This document shows, in pieces, positions 31,330-40,459 of a DNA stretch of 64,000 nt (positions within the stretch are counted from its first letter, which is position 1; each line of letters begins with the position of its first letter). The stretch lies in NCBI GenBank assembly GCA_030248225.1, contig JASANE010026831.1:81641-145640 (forward strand). Direction: 5' to 3'. A program made the translations under genes and the position numbers. The notes below the pieces were generated by a model. That model ran no database searches and had not been told where the DNA came from. It saw only the letters and a list, made by a program, of their open reading frames with translations. Origin of the DNA: Trileptium ribeirensis. Taxonomy: Eukaryota > Nematoda > Enoplea > Enoplida > Thoracostomopsidae.

Positions 31330-31763
31330 TAACATTAACTTGCTAGAACTCAGTAGTGTTCTACAGCGATTACGATACAACCCACGACGTTTTCGCGCTA
31401 GTTGTCAAGCGGAAGTGTGATGGTATGGCCAAATGGCAAACTATTGTTTCTGGCATACAAATCAATGGATGACTTGCGTTCGGATGCGAAGATTTTTAAG
31501 AAAATTTTGAAAAACTTTGGATACTGGACTGATGAATTTGAAATTTGTTCAGTAACTGGTGTGTGTAAATGTAATGCTGCTATCGATTGTATGAAAAGCT
31601 GAGAGGCGATTACACTATACCGGAATTATTTCCAAGTTTGAGTTTTAGACATAAGAGTGGGGCATTGTCCGTCTTTAGAACAGGGAAAATTGTAATAACA
31701 GGTGTAAAGTCTCTTGGTAATATGTATGATATTGTAAACGATATATGTAAATTAATTTTTTGA
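31283..31763 (+). pseudogene. TBP-like (TATA-binding protein fold) gene, frameshifted
   Basis: The product looks like a small TATA-box-binding protein made of the two TBP repeats and little else. The N-terminus begins MDFKITNLVVKTTA and leads to RLRYNPRRFRA, matching the I-x-N-(I/V)-V-x-T and YNP-x-RF of TBP repeat 1. This is followed by GSVMVWPNGKLLFLAYKS and an IFKKILKNFGY helix, as in the F-SGK-V-TGAKS and IIQKIGF of TBP. Repeat 2 has FEICSVTGVCKCN, then ELFPSLSFRH, SVFRTGKIVITGVKS and a final helix, again in TBP order. The frame changes near 31400 and near 31590 (one base missing). The total of about 160 codons equals a bare TBP core. The ATG at 31283 overlaps the NADAR gene by 47 nt. I infer a role in transcription of the element's own genes. 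Confidence 0.82.
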
Positions 31764-31789
31764 AATAAAGAGAAAAAAACAACAGCACT

Positions 31790-31819
31790 ACATGAAAAGG
31801 CTATAATGCTATTTATAAA
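31790..31819 (+). promoter_or_regulatory. Promoter motif upstream of the 31828 gene
   Basis: ACATGAAAAGG at 31790, then TATTTATAAA at 31810-31819, with ATG at 31828, 38 nt after the motif start. It lies in an intergenic gap just after an AAATAAAG sequence at 31764. Confidence 0.78.
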
Positions 31820-31827
31820 CAGCTTAA

Positions 31828-32172
31828 ATGGAGATTATTGTTGTGAGAAAGTTAAATGATTTGACAGTACAGCTTCCTGTACCAATTGAAGCTGATTACG
31901 TCCTTGTGATGGGTTACAAGTTATTTGGATCCATAGATAAAAATAAAATGCCTTACATGATAAAGGCAAATTTTATTGAACCTAAAATTTTAAATTGTGG
32001 TTTTACAGAAACCCTTTGTGTTTTAACTGGACAAAAAGTGGACACTTGCTCCAAATTGAAGAATAAATTTACTTCAGACCTAGTTTTTGAGGTTACTGAC
32101 AACGCAGGAAACAGACTTTCCTCGCTTGCGGATAAATTTTTGTACTTACATTTAAAGTTTATAAAAACATGA
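31828..32172 (+). CDS. Small beta-rich Polinton protein, possible minor capsid-type
   Basis: Intact 114-codon frame. It begins MEIIVVRKLNDLTVQLPVP and ends SDLVFEVTDNAGNRL with an LYLHLKF strand before the stop. The D-x-x-G-x-x turn followed by a terminal L-x-L-x-F strand resembles the end of small jelly-roll proteins in Polintons, but the match is by feel only. At 114 residues it is short for a penton protein. The stop codon TGA is part of the next promoter motif. The frame is free of breaks. Confidence 0.55.
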   Translation: MEIIVVRKLNDLTVQLPVPIEADYVLVMGYKLFGSIDKNKMPYMIKANFIEPKILNCGFTETLCVLTGQKVDTCSKLKNKFTSDLVFEVTDNAGNRLSSLADKFLYLHLKFIKT

Positions 32173-32200
32173 AAAGGATTTCAGTCTGTTAATATTTAAA
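32167..32200 (+). promoter_or_regulatory. Promoter motif upstream of the 32204 gene
   Basis: ACATGAAAAGG at 32167 includes the stop of the preceding gene. AATATTTAAAA begins at 32191, and ATG is at 32204, 37 nt after the motif start. Confidence 0.75.
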
Positions 32201-32203
32201 ACA

Positions 32204-32362
32204 ATGTCTATTAGTGTGAAAATCAACCCAGTTTTCCAGGGACAGAGACAAAAACCCAAGCGCAAGAATCTGAAACCTAAGCGAAAATCCCTCAAAACTA
32301 GGAGAAAAACTTTAAAGCGTAAAGTTGTTACACAAACGGTTAAAAACATGAAAAGAAATTGA
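32204..32362 (+). CDS. 52-aa highly basic protein, possible DNA-condensing core protein
   Basis: MSISVKINPVFQGQR leads into a run dominated by Lys and Arg (PKRKNLKPKRKSLKTRRK) and ends NMKRN. It has almost no acidic residues. Small basic proteins of this kind condense the genome in adenoviruses and related virus-like elements, so a core or packaging role is plausible. The frame is intact, has its own promoter motif, lies directly before the capsid gene, and its end overlaps the capsid promoter motif. Confidence 0.7.
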   Translation: MSISVKINPVFQGQRQKPKRKNLKPKRKSLKTRRKTLKRKVVTQTVKNMKRN

Positions 32363-32375
32363 GACATTTAAAATC
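32346..32375 (+). promoter_or_regulatory. Promoter motif upstream of the capsid gene
   Basis: ACATGAAAAG at 32346, overlapping the end of the basic-protein gene. ATTTAAAAT follows near 32367, and ATG is at 32393, 47 nt after the motif start. Confidence 0.68.
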
Positions 32376-32392
32376 TAAGAAAATTTTCTAAT

Positions 32393-33703
32393 ATGGAAAA
32401 CAGCAACCTTGACTGGAGTCGAAAGCCTCGACAACAAAATGAGATTGAAAGCTGTCAGCTTGTCGAGTTTACCAGTGTCAGCGGACAACAGATTGAGGAT
32501 GCTGCAACACCACTGGAATTTAAGATTCCAAAGTCCGACTACTTGGTGGATATGAATCAGCTGTTTCTCAAATTCAAAGTAAAGCTGATCACTAAATCGG
32601 AAGCTCAAACACCCAAAGCCCCAGCCAACAAGTCACCTCCAAAGAAACGAAATAAAAGACAAACCCTTGCAGTTGTACCTTGTAATCAATTTGGTTATGC
32701 AGTATTTAGTCAAGTTGACGTCAAAATCAACAATGAAATTATAACATCAAACCAAGCAAACTATCCTTGGATGACCTATATCTTAAACCTTTTACATTAC
32801 TCAAGGGAAGAGCGAGACTATCATCTTCGTACTGCTCTTTGGTTTCAAGATAGTGCTTATTCTATGGATAGTTTCGAAGACAATGAAGGTGCTACAGCTA
32901 GACAAGCGTACTTTTTCAACAGTGATGAGTAAACATTATACCTACCAGCGGTAACTTCGGTTATATTCAATGGCGGATATCTACCACCACAGACGGATGT
33001 ATCGTTGAAATTTGCTAGAAGTGCTCTAACACAAATTGTTCAAGCAAAAGACAATGCTCAATGTAATATGATCATCAGCGAACCGATACTCAGAGCAAGT
33101 CTCTTGAAGCTAAAAAGTGGTCCTCTAGATTACTATGATAAGATATAATGATCGAAGGGTGCTCTCTACCCCTGCGTGACGTATGAGCTGCGAACATTTG
33201 GTTTAGGGAAAGATAATCAAAACTTTGACTATACGGTGTTTGAGGACGACCTACCTCGAAGGATATTTGTGTGGATGGTGTCAAAAGACACTTATGATGG
33301 AAACGTAAGCAAGAATATCTACAATCTAAAGCTTCCGGAGATGTCAAAGTTTCAAGTGCTTGTTAATAATCTAACTTTACCTGGACAAACACCGCTTGTT
33401 GTTAACACAAAAAGCTGTCCTGAGGTTTATGCAAGTCTGTTACATGGACTAAACTATCGGAACCGGGATCTCGGCTTCTCTCCTATCGACATGTTTGGAG
33501 GGTTTGGGATATTTGTTGTGGACGTGTCTCCAGATCATTCAAGCAGTTGCGGCAACTATGTTTCGAAAGTGAAGGATGGCAATCTTAGGTTGATAATGGA
33601 CTTTGCAAAAACTCTAAACGAATCTATGGTTCTATTTGTGATGGGTGAATTTACGAAGACTTTGAAGATGAGTAAAGATGATAATAAAATTGAATGGATT
33701 TAA
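32393..33703 (+). pseudogene. Polinton capsid protein (F54H12.2-like) with in-frame stops
   Basis: A 436-codon frame matching the Polinton protein often annotated as F54H12.2-like, taken to be a jelly-roll capsid protein. N-terminal PLEFKIPKSDYLVDMNQLFL matches the I-P-x-S-x-DYLDL-x-x-x-YL segment of the family. VFSQVDVKINNEII matches the LFSQVDV-x-LN segment, and PRRIFVWMV and GNLRLIMDFA match the later P-R-I-x-x-x-MV and GNLRLE-x-x-FA segments. The whole gene stays in one frame, but stop codons occur at 32930 (TAA) and at about 33147 (TAA TGA). A Lys/Pro-rich insert (TPKAPANKSPPKKRNKRQ) sits between two expected strands. It would form the shell with the ATPase-packaged genome. AATAAA follows at 33737. 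Confidence 0.85.
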
Positions 33704-33759
33704 TGTTTGTGTTTAAATGTGTTGTTGAATTTATATAATAAAAAACCAAAAAAAATTGC

Positions 33760-33797
33760 ACATGAAAAGGATTTGTACATGATTTTAGGTATTCAAT
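33760..33797 (+). promoter_or_regulatory. Promoter motif upstream of the 33798 gene
   Basis: ACATGAAAAGG at 33760 with ATG at 33798, 38 nt after the motif start. The AT-rich part (GATTTTAGGTATTCAAT) is weaker than in other copies. Confidence 0.72.
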
Positions 33798-33974
33798 ATG
33801 GATACCATACGAAATTTTTTCTCAAAGCGAAAGCGTGAGGAAGAACAAATTCGTGAGCTGAAACGACAGATTGGTGTACTACGCGAGCAGGAGGCTCTGG
33901 GAATGGACGTACCGGATACATTCCCACCCTCTGTGGAATTGAGGGAACTGCTGCGGAAACGTCGAAAGAAGTAA
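33798..33974 (+). CDS. 58-aa coiled-coil basic protein
   Basis: Intact frame reading MDTIRNFFSKRKREEEQ, then an amphipathic heptad-like stretch (IRELKRQIGVLREQEALG), PDTFPPS and a basic end (LLRKRRKK). The function is not recognised. A short coiled coil with basic ends near the capsid gene would fit a scaffold or minor virion protein. It is the last gene I can support in the Polinton. Confidence 0.6.
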   Translation: MDTIRNFFSKRKREEEQIRELKRQIGVLREQEALGMDVPDTFPPSVELRELLRKRRKK

Positions 33975-33999
33975 CTACACCAGTGGTCGTGTTTGGAAT

Positions 34000-36086
34000 G
34001 GGATGGTAAAACATCCCGCACATTATCTTTGATTAAATGCTCAGTAATAATACTATGGGTGTATAGGTTGCTTGTTTGGAAACCAACTGACAGTTGCATC
34101 TTAGATGGCAGGTTACCGGCTCGAAGTGTCTACCGTAACACGTTGCCAACAGAGCAGGCAATCGTATCAGTTGGATTGGTACAAGCAACAAAAAAGGGTG
34201 GTAATCCTAGCGCTAATCCAGCATACCTAATGCCAGACGCTAAAAAACGCGTTCCGCTATTTTACGTCCCAGGTGGGACGTGAGGATAATGCCGTATGTG
34301 TTGAGAATGACAGATCATCTGGGCACATGGTGGAAAGAAATGACAACCCATCTCTGTATTATCCATTTGGTAGCATCACCTCTGCAGTGTTTATGTATTT
34401 TTTTTGTTTGACATTGTATGGCATAGTATTGCGTTACAGGATTTGCTCACTTTTACAAAAAGCATCTTATAAGTACACCCTGCATTCGCCGGTCAACCAG
34501 GTCTGATCAGAAGCACGGGTGCACTGTATGTCAGTCAGACCCAGTCAACGCAGAGGTACATGTGTCCTGCATTGTCAGCCAACATGTCAGCGCAGTGACA
34601 CTATAAGAAGCAATCTGTAAAAGATTGCAAGTCCTGTAAGGCAAGACTCTGCCATAAAATGTCTTATAGGCCAGACTCAGCCTCTTCAACGTCGTCTTCG
34701 TCGTGTGGATTGAAACAAACTTTGATGAAAACTGACACTGACAGTCTTCTTTTATAATGCTCAAAACGCTCGAGGTAAATACTTTGAAAGAATGTTTAAT
34801 TTTGACAAACTTTTGATCCATTAGCAAAATTTTGTGAAAATTTCAGTTGAAAGTTTCGTTAAAATTGTAATTTCACACCTGGTTGCAACTTTTATGCCAA
34901 TGGCAAAGTCAAAAATCGATTAAAAATACATTAGCTACGCTTCAGTGCAAAAAGCTCGCTAATCACCATCTCAAAAACCGATTAAAATGATTGAGCCTAA
35001 TTGCCTAACTTTTTGATTGACAAAATTTGCCTAATTACCAAGTCAAAAACCCACTAAAAATCCATTAGTGACTATAATTAAAAATTAAGAGCTAGCGGCA
35101 ACTTTTAAGGTGAAGTTTTTGCCAAACTTCATACCAAACACCTTAATTATAAATAAAATCTGACCATCTGTATATAAATATATATAATTAAACATATAAA
35201 TGGATGTATTTATGTTAAAACGATTACAAATTATGATATAACATCATATGGAAAAATTAACTTCATTTCTGTGCAAGTCATAATGTTTAAATTTGAACTT
35301 GAAACTTACGCTAGTTACGTTTTATCCAAAATAATTATTACATATTGATAAATATAGTTGCATGGCAAGAAGACGTACACATTCATTTTAGTGTTGCATC
35401 GATGCATAAGTGCTATCTTTCGTAATTATTGTTCAATTTTTATTTATCAATTGTTTATGATAAAGCCTTGAAGAAAAATGTGACGCTTATGTCAAACTAC
35501 GTTATGTTCTCTGTGGAACGACGCGGTCTGGATTTGCGTCATTTACTTCGCTTTTAAGGGAGACTAGTTTGCTCAGTTATATCCTGTGCCCACTTTTCGT
35601 GCTATCCTGTCCAACTTTGTACGAGACATTGTAGAAAACGGTCTAATTTACTCAAATAGGATTTTGAGAAAAAAGTGCAAAGATGATTTTGAAGTTTGAG
35701 ACGAAGTTGAATGCCTACACCCGAACCCCCAAACCTAAATCCTACGCCAAAGTGTGGAGCCTGCGTCTAAGTCCAGCCTATTCAAGCTAATTACTCAGCA
35801 AAAATTTTATACAGATGAGACGATACGGATACTAATTTTTTCTATTTATTGCCGTATTGCGTTACATATATTTTAGCTGTTAAATCATTTTTTTCTTTAA
35901 CTATTAATCACAAAATTATTACTAAACTATAATAAGAAATTATATATTAAAACATAAATATTAAAAAAATTATTTATTTATTAATTTAACGTAACTTAAA
36001 GCGAATCAGAAAGAAAAAAACTTTTTTTACTCTTACACCAACGATAGAAGTGAGTCAAACATTTGTGCATAGACATATTATATTAA
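34000..36086. other. Polinton right flank, no gene supported
   Basis: An imperfect inverted repeat (34410-34474 with 34598-34663) is described separately. Around 34912-35065 the phrase GATTAAAAATACATTAG and variants recur about three times. From 35100 to 36086 the sequence is very AT-rich. The 96-residue frame at 33993-34283 shows no family motif. Confidence 0.4.
34410..34663. repeat. Imperfect inverted repeat (65-bp arms)
   Basis: GACATTGTATGGCATAGT at 34410 and downstream TTACAGGATTTGC and CTTTTACA are matched in reverse by 34598-34663 (GACATTTTATGGCAGAGT, TTACAGGACTTGC and CTTTTACA on the minus strand). The arms are about 80 percent alike and separated by ~120 bp. This may be a MITE or the remains of a Polinton terminal structure. 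Confidence 0.75.
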
Positions 36087-36907
36087 TGTAACGTGCCGGG
36101 TGTACAGGTCTGTGACAGACGCGCCCGTCCGCTCTAGCAACCGAGCACATCCGAATTGTTCGATCTGGTCGAGTAACAAACGCACCCGTCCGCGAAAGCA
36201 AACGAGTATGTCCGCAGAGCAAGTTTGTTTTGTTGCCGATAGCGCAGCCTCCACCCGTCCGCTGTAGCAGCCGGGTATGCAGTCCGCAAAGGCCAGTGTA
36301 CGCTCAGCAGCCGAGGTACGTCCGCCAGGCAGCCGCACTCCGTCCGCAGTTGAAAAACCAACAAAGGTCTACCGAGCAATAAGCAAACTTCAACTCGACT
36401 TTACGCCAAGGAAGTCCAGCCAACCGTTCTCCTAAATCCTGTTCGTTAGTGTCAATTAGCTTTAGCTACCACTGTGAAACCCAAATGTCCTAGTTGTTGC
36501 TGTCTGAGTGCTGTGGTAATAACACAAATCAAACCAACAGCAGCCGATGGTGGAATACCAGCCGCGACGGTATAATACAAGCAGAACTAGCGAACAACAG
36601 AAATTGACTTTATTATAGCAACTAAATCACGAGGCATAAAACTATAAGACTGCTCTCAACCCAAAAGATTCCAGTTTATATACAGTTGCAAATACCGACG
36701 CCAACACAGATTTTGCTTCATTTCATCTCTGTAAAACACAAAATGTTAGAACCGAAAAACTGAATCTTGCAGAATATTTCAAAACTAAAGTTCTATAGAC
36801 AAAACAAAAACAATCTTGTATTTTAAAGTTTTTTAAATGAAAAGATTTACATGATGACATTTCATATCTCTACATTACATCAACGCCAGGGAATGTTCCT
36901 CGTTACA
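36087..36907 (-). repeat. Ty3/gypsy LTR, copy A
   Basis: On the minus strand it begins TGTAACGAGG at 36907 and ends CGTTACA at 36087, so the LTR has TG...CA ends inside a 7-bp inverted repeat TGTAACG/CGTTACA. It contains several GTCCGC / GCGGACGGG repeats. It corresponds to 45943-46672 but is about 90 bp longer, mostly from extra GTCCGC-bearing sequence. Confidence 0.75.
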
Positions 36908-36947
36908 TTCGTCCCTCAAACGGCAAGTATGGCCCCCATACTTAAGA

Positions 36948-38189
36948 TCATCGTTGCCACTGTTTCGCAGTTGGTCCTTTACCCCAGTAACGTTGCGAAT
37001 GTCTTCGTTCAGCACCAGAACCACGCTTCTTCTTTCGTTTCTGTCGTAAACCGCCTTCCATTGCCGCACCTGCCTGGGATGTTGCAGAATCACAACTATG
37101 TTGATTCAGGCTAATGCTGTTCAGTGTATTTGTTTCTGATAAACGATGTGAAGTAACTTTATCATTAATTGTTACATTCGATAGTCCCGTAATAGCATAT
37201 CTTTTTGTCGCAAACGCTGACGATTTGTCGTTCAGTACCGCCGCTTGCGCTCTTTTCTTTGCCGCCTTTTCTTCGATCGCAAACCTAGGTAACGGTAATA
37301 GCGCAGCAGACTTACCAGTTCGAGGGTCCGACGTAGACGAGTCAGTAGTAGTGCCATACTTTTCACTGGGTATAACGTAAGGCACTTTGACAATGCCTTT
37401 GCCTCTTGGCCCTACTTTCGGTAACGGCGAAACCTCATTCCTGTGCGTTGCGTCGTTACTTCCGTTTTCTGTTGTGTTGACAGCGTTTACTTTCATGAGC
37501 TCAGCATCGCGATATCCAAAAGCATCCGGTGATCTACAGTAAGAACGCAACCGTTTCGTTTCGGTAAGTTTGAAATTAGTAATTGGATCATATTCAGAAT
37601 CTTGAGACATCGGAGGTAGCGTTGGCGGAACCAGACGTGAATTCGACCATTTACGCCCGAACTCTGGTTGCCAACTGTTGTGCACACTTCGAGAAGCACC
37701 ATTAGTTCCCGGAACCATATTTCCATTAGACCGTTTCTGTTGAAGTGGAGACCAATATGACTCATGCCAGTGGCTGTCTCGTTGCCAATTTGGACGAAAA
37801 CGTTTCTTCTGCGTTCCCAAATTTATAGAATTATTGTCTTCTCTGTGGATACGTTTCGCCGATTTGCATTTTGGATTGAGATCAAGTACCTCGGGATCTG
37901 CTGAATAATTGAATTTTGCCAATTTGCATTCCATGTTGCACTTAGGTTTATTCGATTTCGGTATTTTAATTATCTTCGTACATGTCATTGTTTCCACTTG
38001 GCGACGCACAATAACTGCATGCTGTTGGCATTCTGGACGAGATACATAATAGTCACCGCCGAAATTGTAACCAAGACCATCAAACGCGCGGAAACAGGAA
38101 AAATCTGGTCTTAGTTGGCGACCACCAAGCGAAAAATCGTTTCCATCGATTAATTCTATTGTTGGTACTTCACCTAATTCGTCGTCCAT
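36948..38189 (-). CDS. Gypsy third ORF, copy A (413 aa), unknown function
   Basis: This intact frame lies between pol and the 3' LTR and begins MDDELGEVPTIELIDGND. It has SLGGRQLRPDFSCFRAF near the N-terminus, a QKKRFRPNWQRD segment, Pro-rich PPTLPPMSQD and a strongly basic end (RQKRKKKRGSG, then RHSQRYWGK). I see no signal peptide, membrane segment or zinc knuckle, so it does not look like a classical Env or Gag, although it sits where Env would be. The copy B version is nearly identical. The C-terminus joins directly to the LTR region here because about 610 bp present in copy B is missing. Confidence 0.75.
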   Translation of the reverse strand: MDDELGEVPTIELIDGNDFSLGGRQLRPDFSCFRAFDGLGYNFGGDYYVSRPECQQHAVIVRRQVETMTCTKIIKIPKSNKPKCNMECKLAKFNYSADPEVLDLNPKCKSAKRIHREDNNSINLGTQKKRFRPNWQRDSHWHESYWSPLQQKRSNGNMVPGTNGASRSVHNSWQPEFGRKWSNSRLVPPTLPPMSQDSEYDPITNFKLTETKRLRSYCRSPDAFGYRDAELMKVNAVNTTENGSNDATHRNEVSPLPKVGPRGKGIVKVPYVIPSEKYGTTTDSSTSDPRTGKSAALLPLPRFAIEEKAAKKRAQAAVLNDKSSAFATKRYAITGLSNVTINDKVTSHRLSETNTLNSISLNQHSCDSATSQAGAAMEGGLRQKRKKKRGSGAERRHSQRYWGKGPTAKQWQR

Positions 38190-38362
38190 CTCGGCTGATA
38201 AAGTACAATATTTGATTATACCGGGTATGCAGTAGTGTTACTAATATAATTGCACGTATATCACATATGCTAAAATTAATATTACTTCAATATATAATAC
38301 ACTATATAGATACATAAATTTAAATTTCTTATTTTAAAAGTGAGTCTACTTTGACCAATTTG

Positions 38363-40450
38363 CTACATTTTCTTACACTGCCTGGGCCGCAAATTGTATT
38401 GATGACGTATACTTGAATCCGTATAAGCCTTTACCCTAAGTCTTCCTACTTGACGAGTTCTGTAGCGCACTCTGTTCTCACCGTCATGCAGTGATTGTTT
38501 ACCTACTCTATAGAGATTATGTCTCGGATTCCCTCGCTTTTTTCTTACAGTTCCTGTATTTCGTTGTAGTGTAATTTGGTCTGGTGGCACAAGCGTTTCA
38601 TTTTCTGCAATATCGTCACTGTGAATCAATCCGCTTCCCTTAGTACCGATATTTTGGCCCCCTGCTTCCTCTAACTGCTGCATTTTCCCATCAAGCCAGT
38701 TTCCGCTAAAACCAGCTGGTGGGCCAAACTTAAGCCGTCTCACGTTAACGCGTTTAGTTACAGAACGACGCTTGTAATTTCTAAAACCCTGTAGGGTCCC
38801 CTCCAGCGCCTTGCAAGTTTCTTAGACTTCCCTTGAACCGTTGGCACATGAAGGTACACCTGGTCGCCTTCCAAAAATGGTAACGAACACATTTTCTTAT
38901 CATGCTGCCTTTTCTGTTCAGATTGCGATTTGGCGATACAAATACGTGCAGTTTCCCATGCTGTTGTCATCTTATCACTTAGATCCGAAATATAATCACC
39001 CACGTTACCAACATTATCCCTTACCACCAGGTCCAGAGGTAGAACCGGATCTCGACCGAAGTTCAAGCAATACGGTGTTTCTCCAGTTGACTCATGTACA
39101 CTACTTCTGTACACAAAACAAACATATGGCAGAATTTCGTCCCAATTGTCTTGGTTTGTGTTGACATACAGACTGACCATCGTTTCCATCGTACGATTAA
39201 ATCGCTCTACCATGCCGTCACATGCCGGATGATAAGCCGTAGTATTTAATTTCTTGACTCCTAACAATTTACAAACGTCCATCATTAGTTCTGACACTAA
39301 ATTCGGACCCAGATCAGTCAGAAAACATGTCGGCACGCCGAATCGACATACAAGTTGCTCAACAAATATCTTAGCGATCGTTGTGGATTTTGTGTCCGCT
39401 GTGGGAAAACATTCCACCCATTTCGTAAAATAGTCCATGAATACCACCACGTATTTATTGCCAGATTTCGTACATGGCAAAGGCCCTACTATGTCGCAAG
39501 CCACTTGGTACCATGGTGATACAACTGCTATCGGATGAAGTGGTGGTTTTGTCCATTTTTGTGGATTCTTTCGCGTGGCACATGCCTCACAACTTGCACA
39601 CCATTTCTTTACGTCTGTGTACATCGTTGGCCAATAGTAGCGCTCTGAAACCTTTCGAAACGTTTTACGCACTCCTAGATGACCACCAAAAAGATGGTCG
39701 TGACTCGCATTCATAACTTGTTCGCGTAATTTTGGTGGAGTGTAACATTGCAATTGTCCGCGAACAGGGCTTTTGCGGTACAGAAGTCCATTCCTAATGC
39801 TCATTGAGGTGTCGCTTGGTTCACTACCAGATTCTAATTGTACCATCAGCTCAGATACTGTATTATCATCTCTCTGCTCTTTAATCCACATTTCTATTTG
39901 ATCGCTTCCTTCATCTCCATATGGTATCAAATCGGTTATTACTGTAACAGTATTTTCGTTGAACTTCGCTTGCTTTAAAATTTCTGTACATGACTGGCAA
40001 ATTTCATTCTCGCCAAGACTGGGAGCATCGTGAGTTTCAGGAAGTCGTGATAACGCGTCTGCATTCTTGTTTTCTTTGCCTGATTTGTAGATGATACTCA
40101 CGTCATACGCTTGTAACATCAAGCTCCATCGACACAAACGGCCATGTGGATCTTTCACTGTCAATAACCACTTTAACGGTTGATGATCTGTAACCACCGA
40201 AAACGATCGACCATAGAGATATGGTTGGTAGTGACGTATTGCCCACACGACTGCCAAAGTTTCACGTTCGATTACTGGATAACGTCTTTCCGCTTTGCTT
40301 AGCATACGGCTTGCATAGGACAGAGGATGATCTTTGTTATTATCATCCAACTGGCTCAACACAGCTCCAATCGCAAAATCACTGGCGTCGATTTGAAGCA
40401 CGAACGGTTTTGAAAAGTCGGGAAACGCTAACACCGGTTCTTGTAGCGTC
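38363..40450 (-). pseudogene. Ty3/gypsy pol, copy A, 5'-truncated (RNase H and integrase)
   Basis: Minus-strand remains of a gypsy polyprotein. It starts abruptly at EPVLAFPDFSKPF (about 40440) in the RNase H region, so reverse transcriptase, protease and Gag are absent. RNase H shows IDASDFAIGAVLSQ and VTDHQPLKWL. The integrase zinc finger has HDHLFGGH and CASCEACA; the catalytic core has ACDIVGPLP, LTDLGPN (family usually TDxG) and ACDGMVERFNRT. A GPYR (GPY/F) segment follows. Near 38760 the frame breaks, and about 15 residues present in copy B are missing; the rest continues at 38743-38363. Upstream of 40450 the sequence switches to copy B on the other strand. Confidence 0.88.
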
Positions 40451-40459
40451 GTTTCAGCC

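Larger units (their letters stand above)
23600..34000 (+). mobile_element. Decayed Polinton/Maverick element
   Basis: The module holds protein-primed DNA polymerase B, a retroviral-type integrase, an FtsK/HerA-type packaging ATPase and an F54H12.2-type capsid protein, which is diagnostic of Polintons (Mavericks), virus-like DNA transposons. All recognised genes are on the + strand, with short gaps or overlaps. Terminal inverted repeats and target duplications were not found, so the outer limits are only approximate. No adenain-type protease was recognised. Most large genes have single-base frameshifts or in-frame stops, so the copy cannot be active. AATAAA words follow the polymerase (27427-27432) and capsid (33737-33742) genes. 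Confidence 0.95.

Noticed and set aside
33993..34283. 96-residue open frame after the last Polinton gene
   Set aside because: No promoter motif at the standard distance and no recognisable domain.
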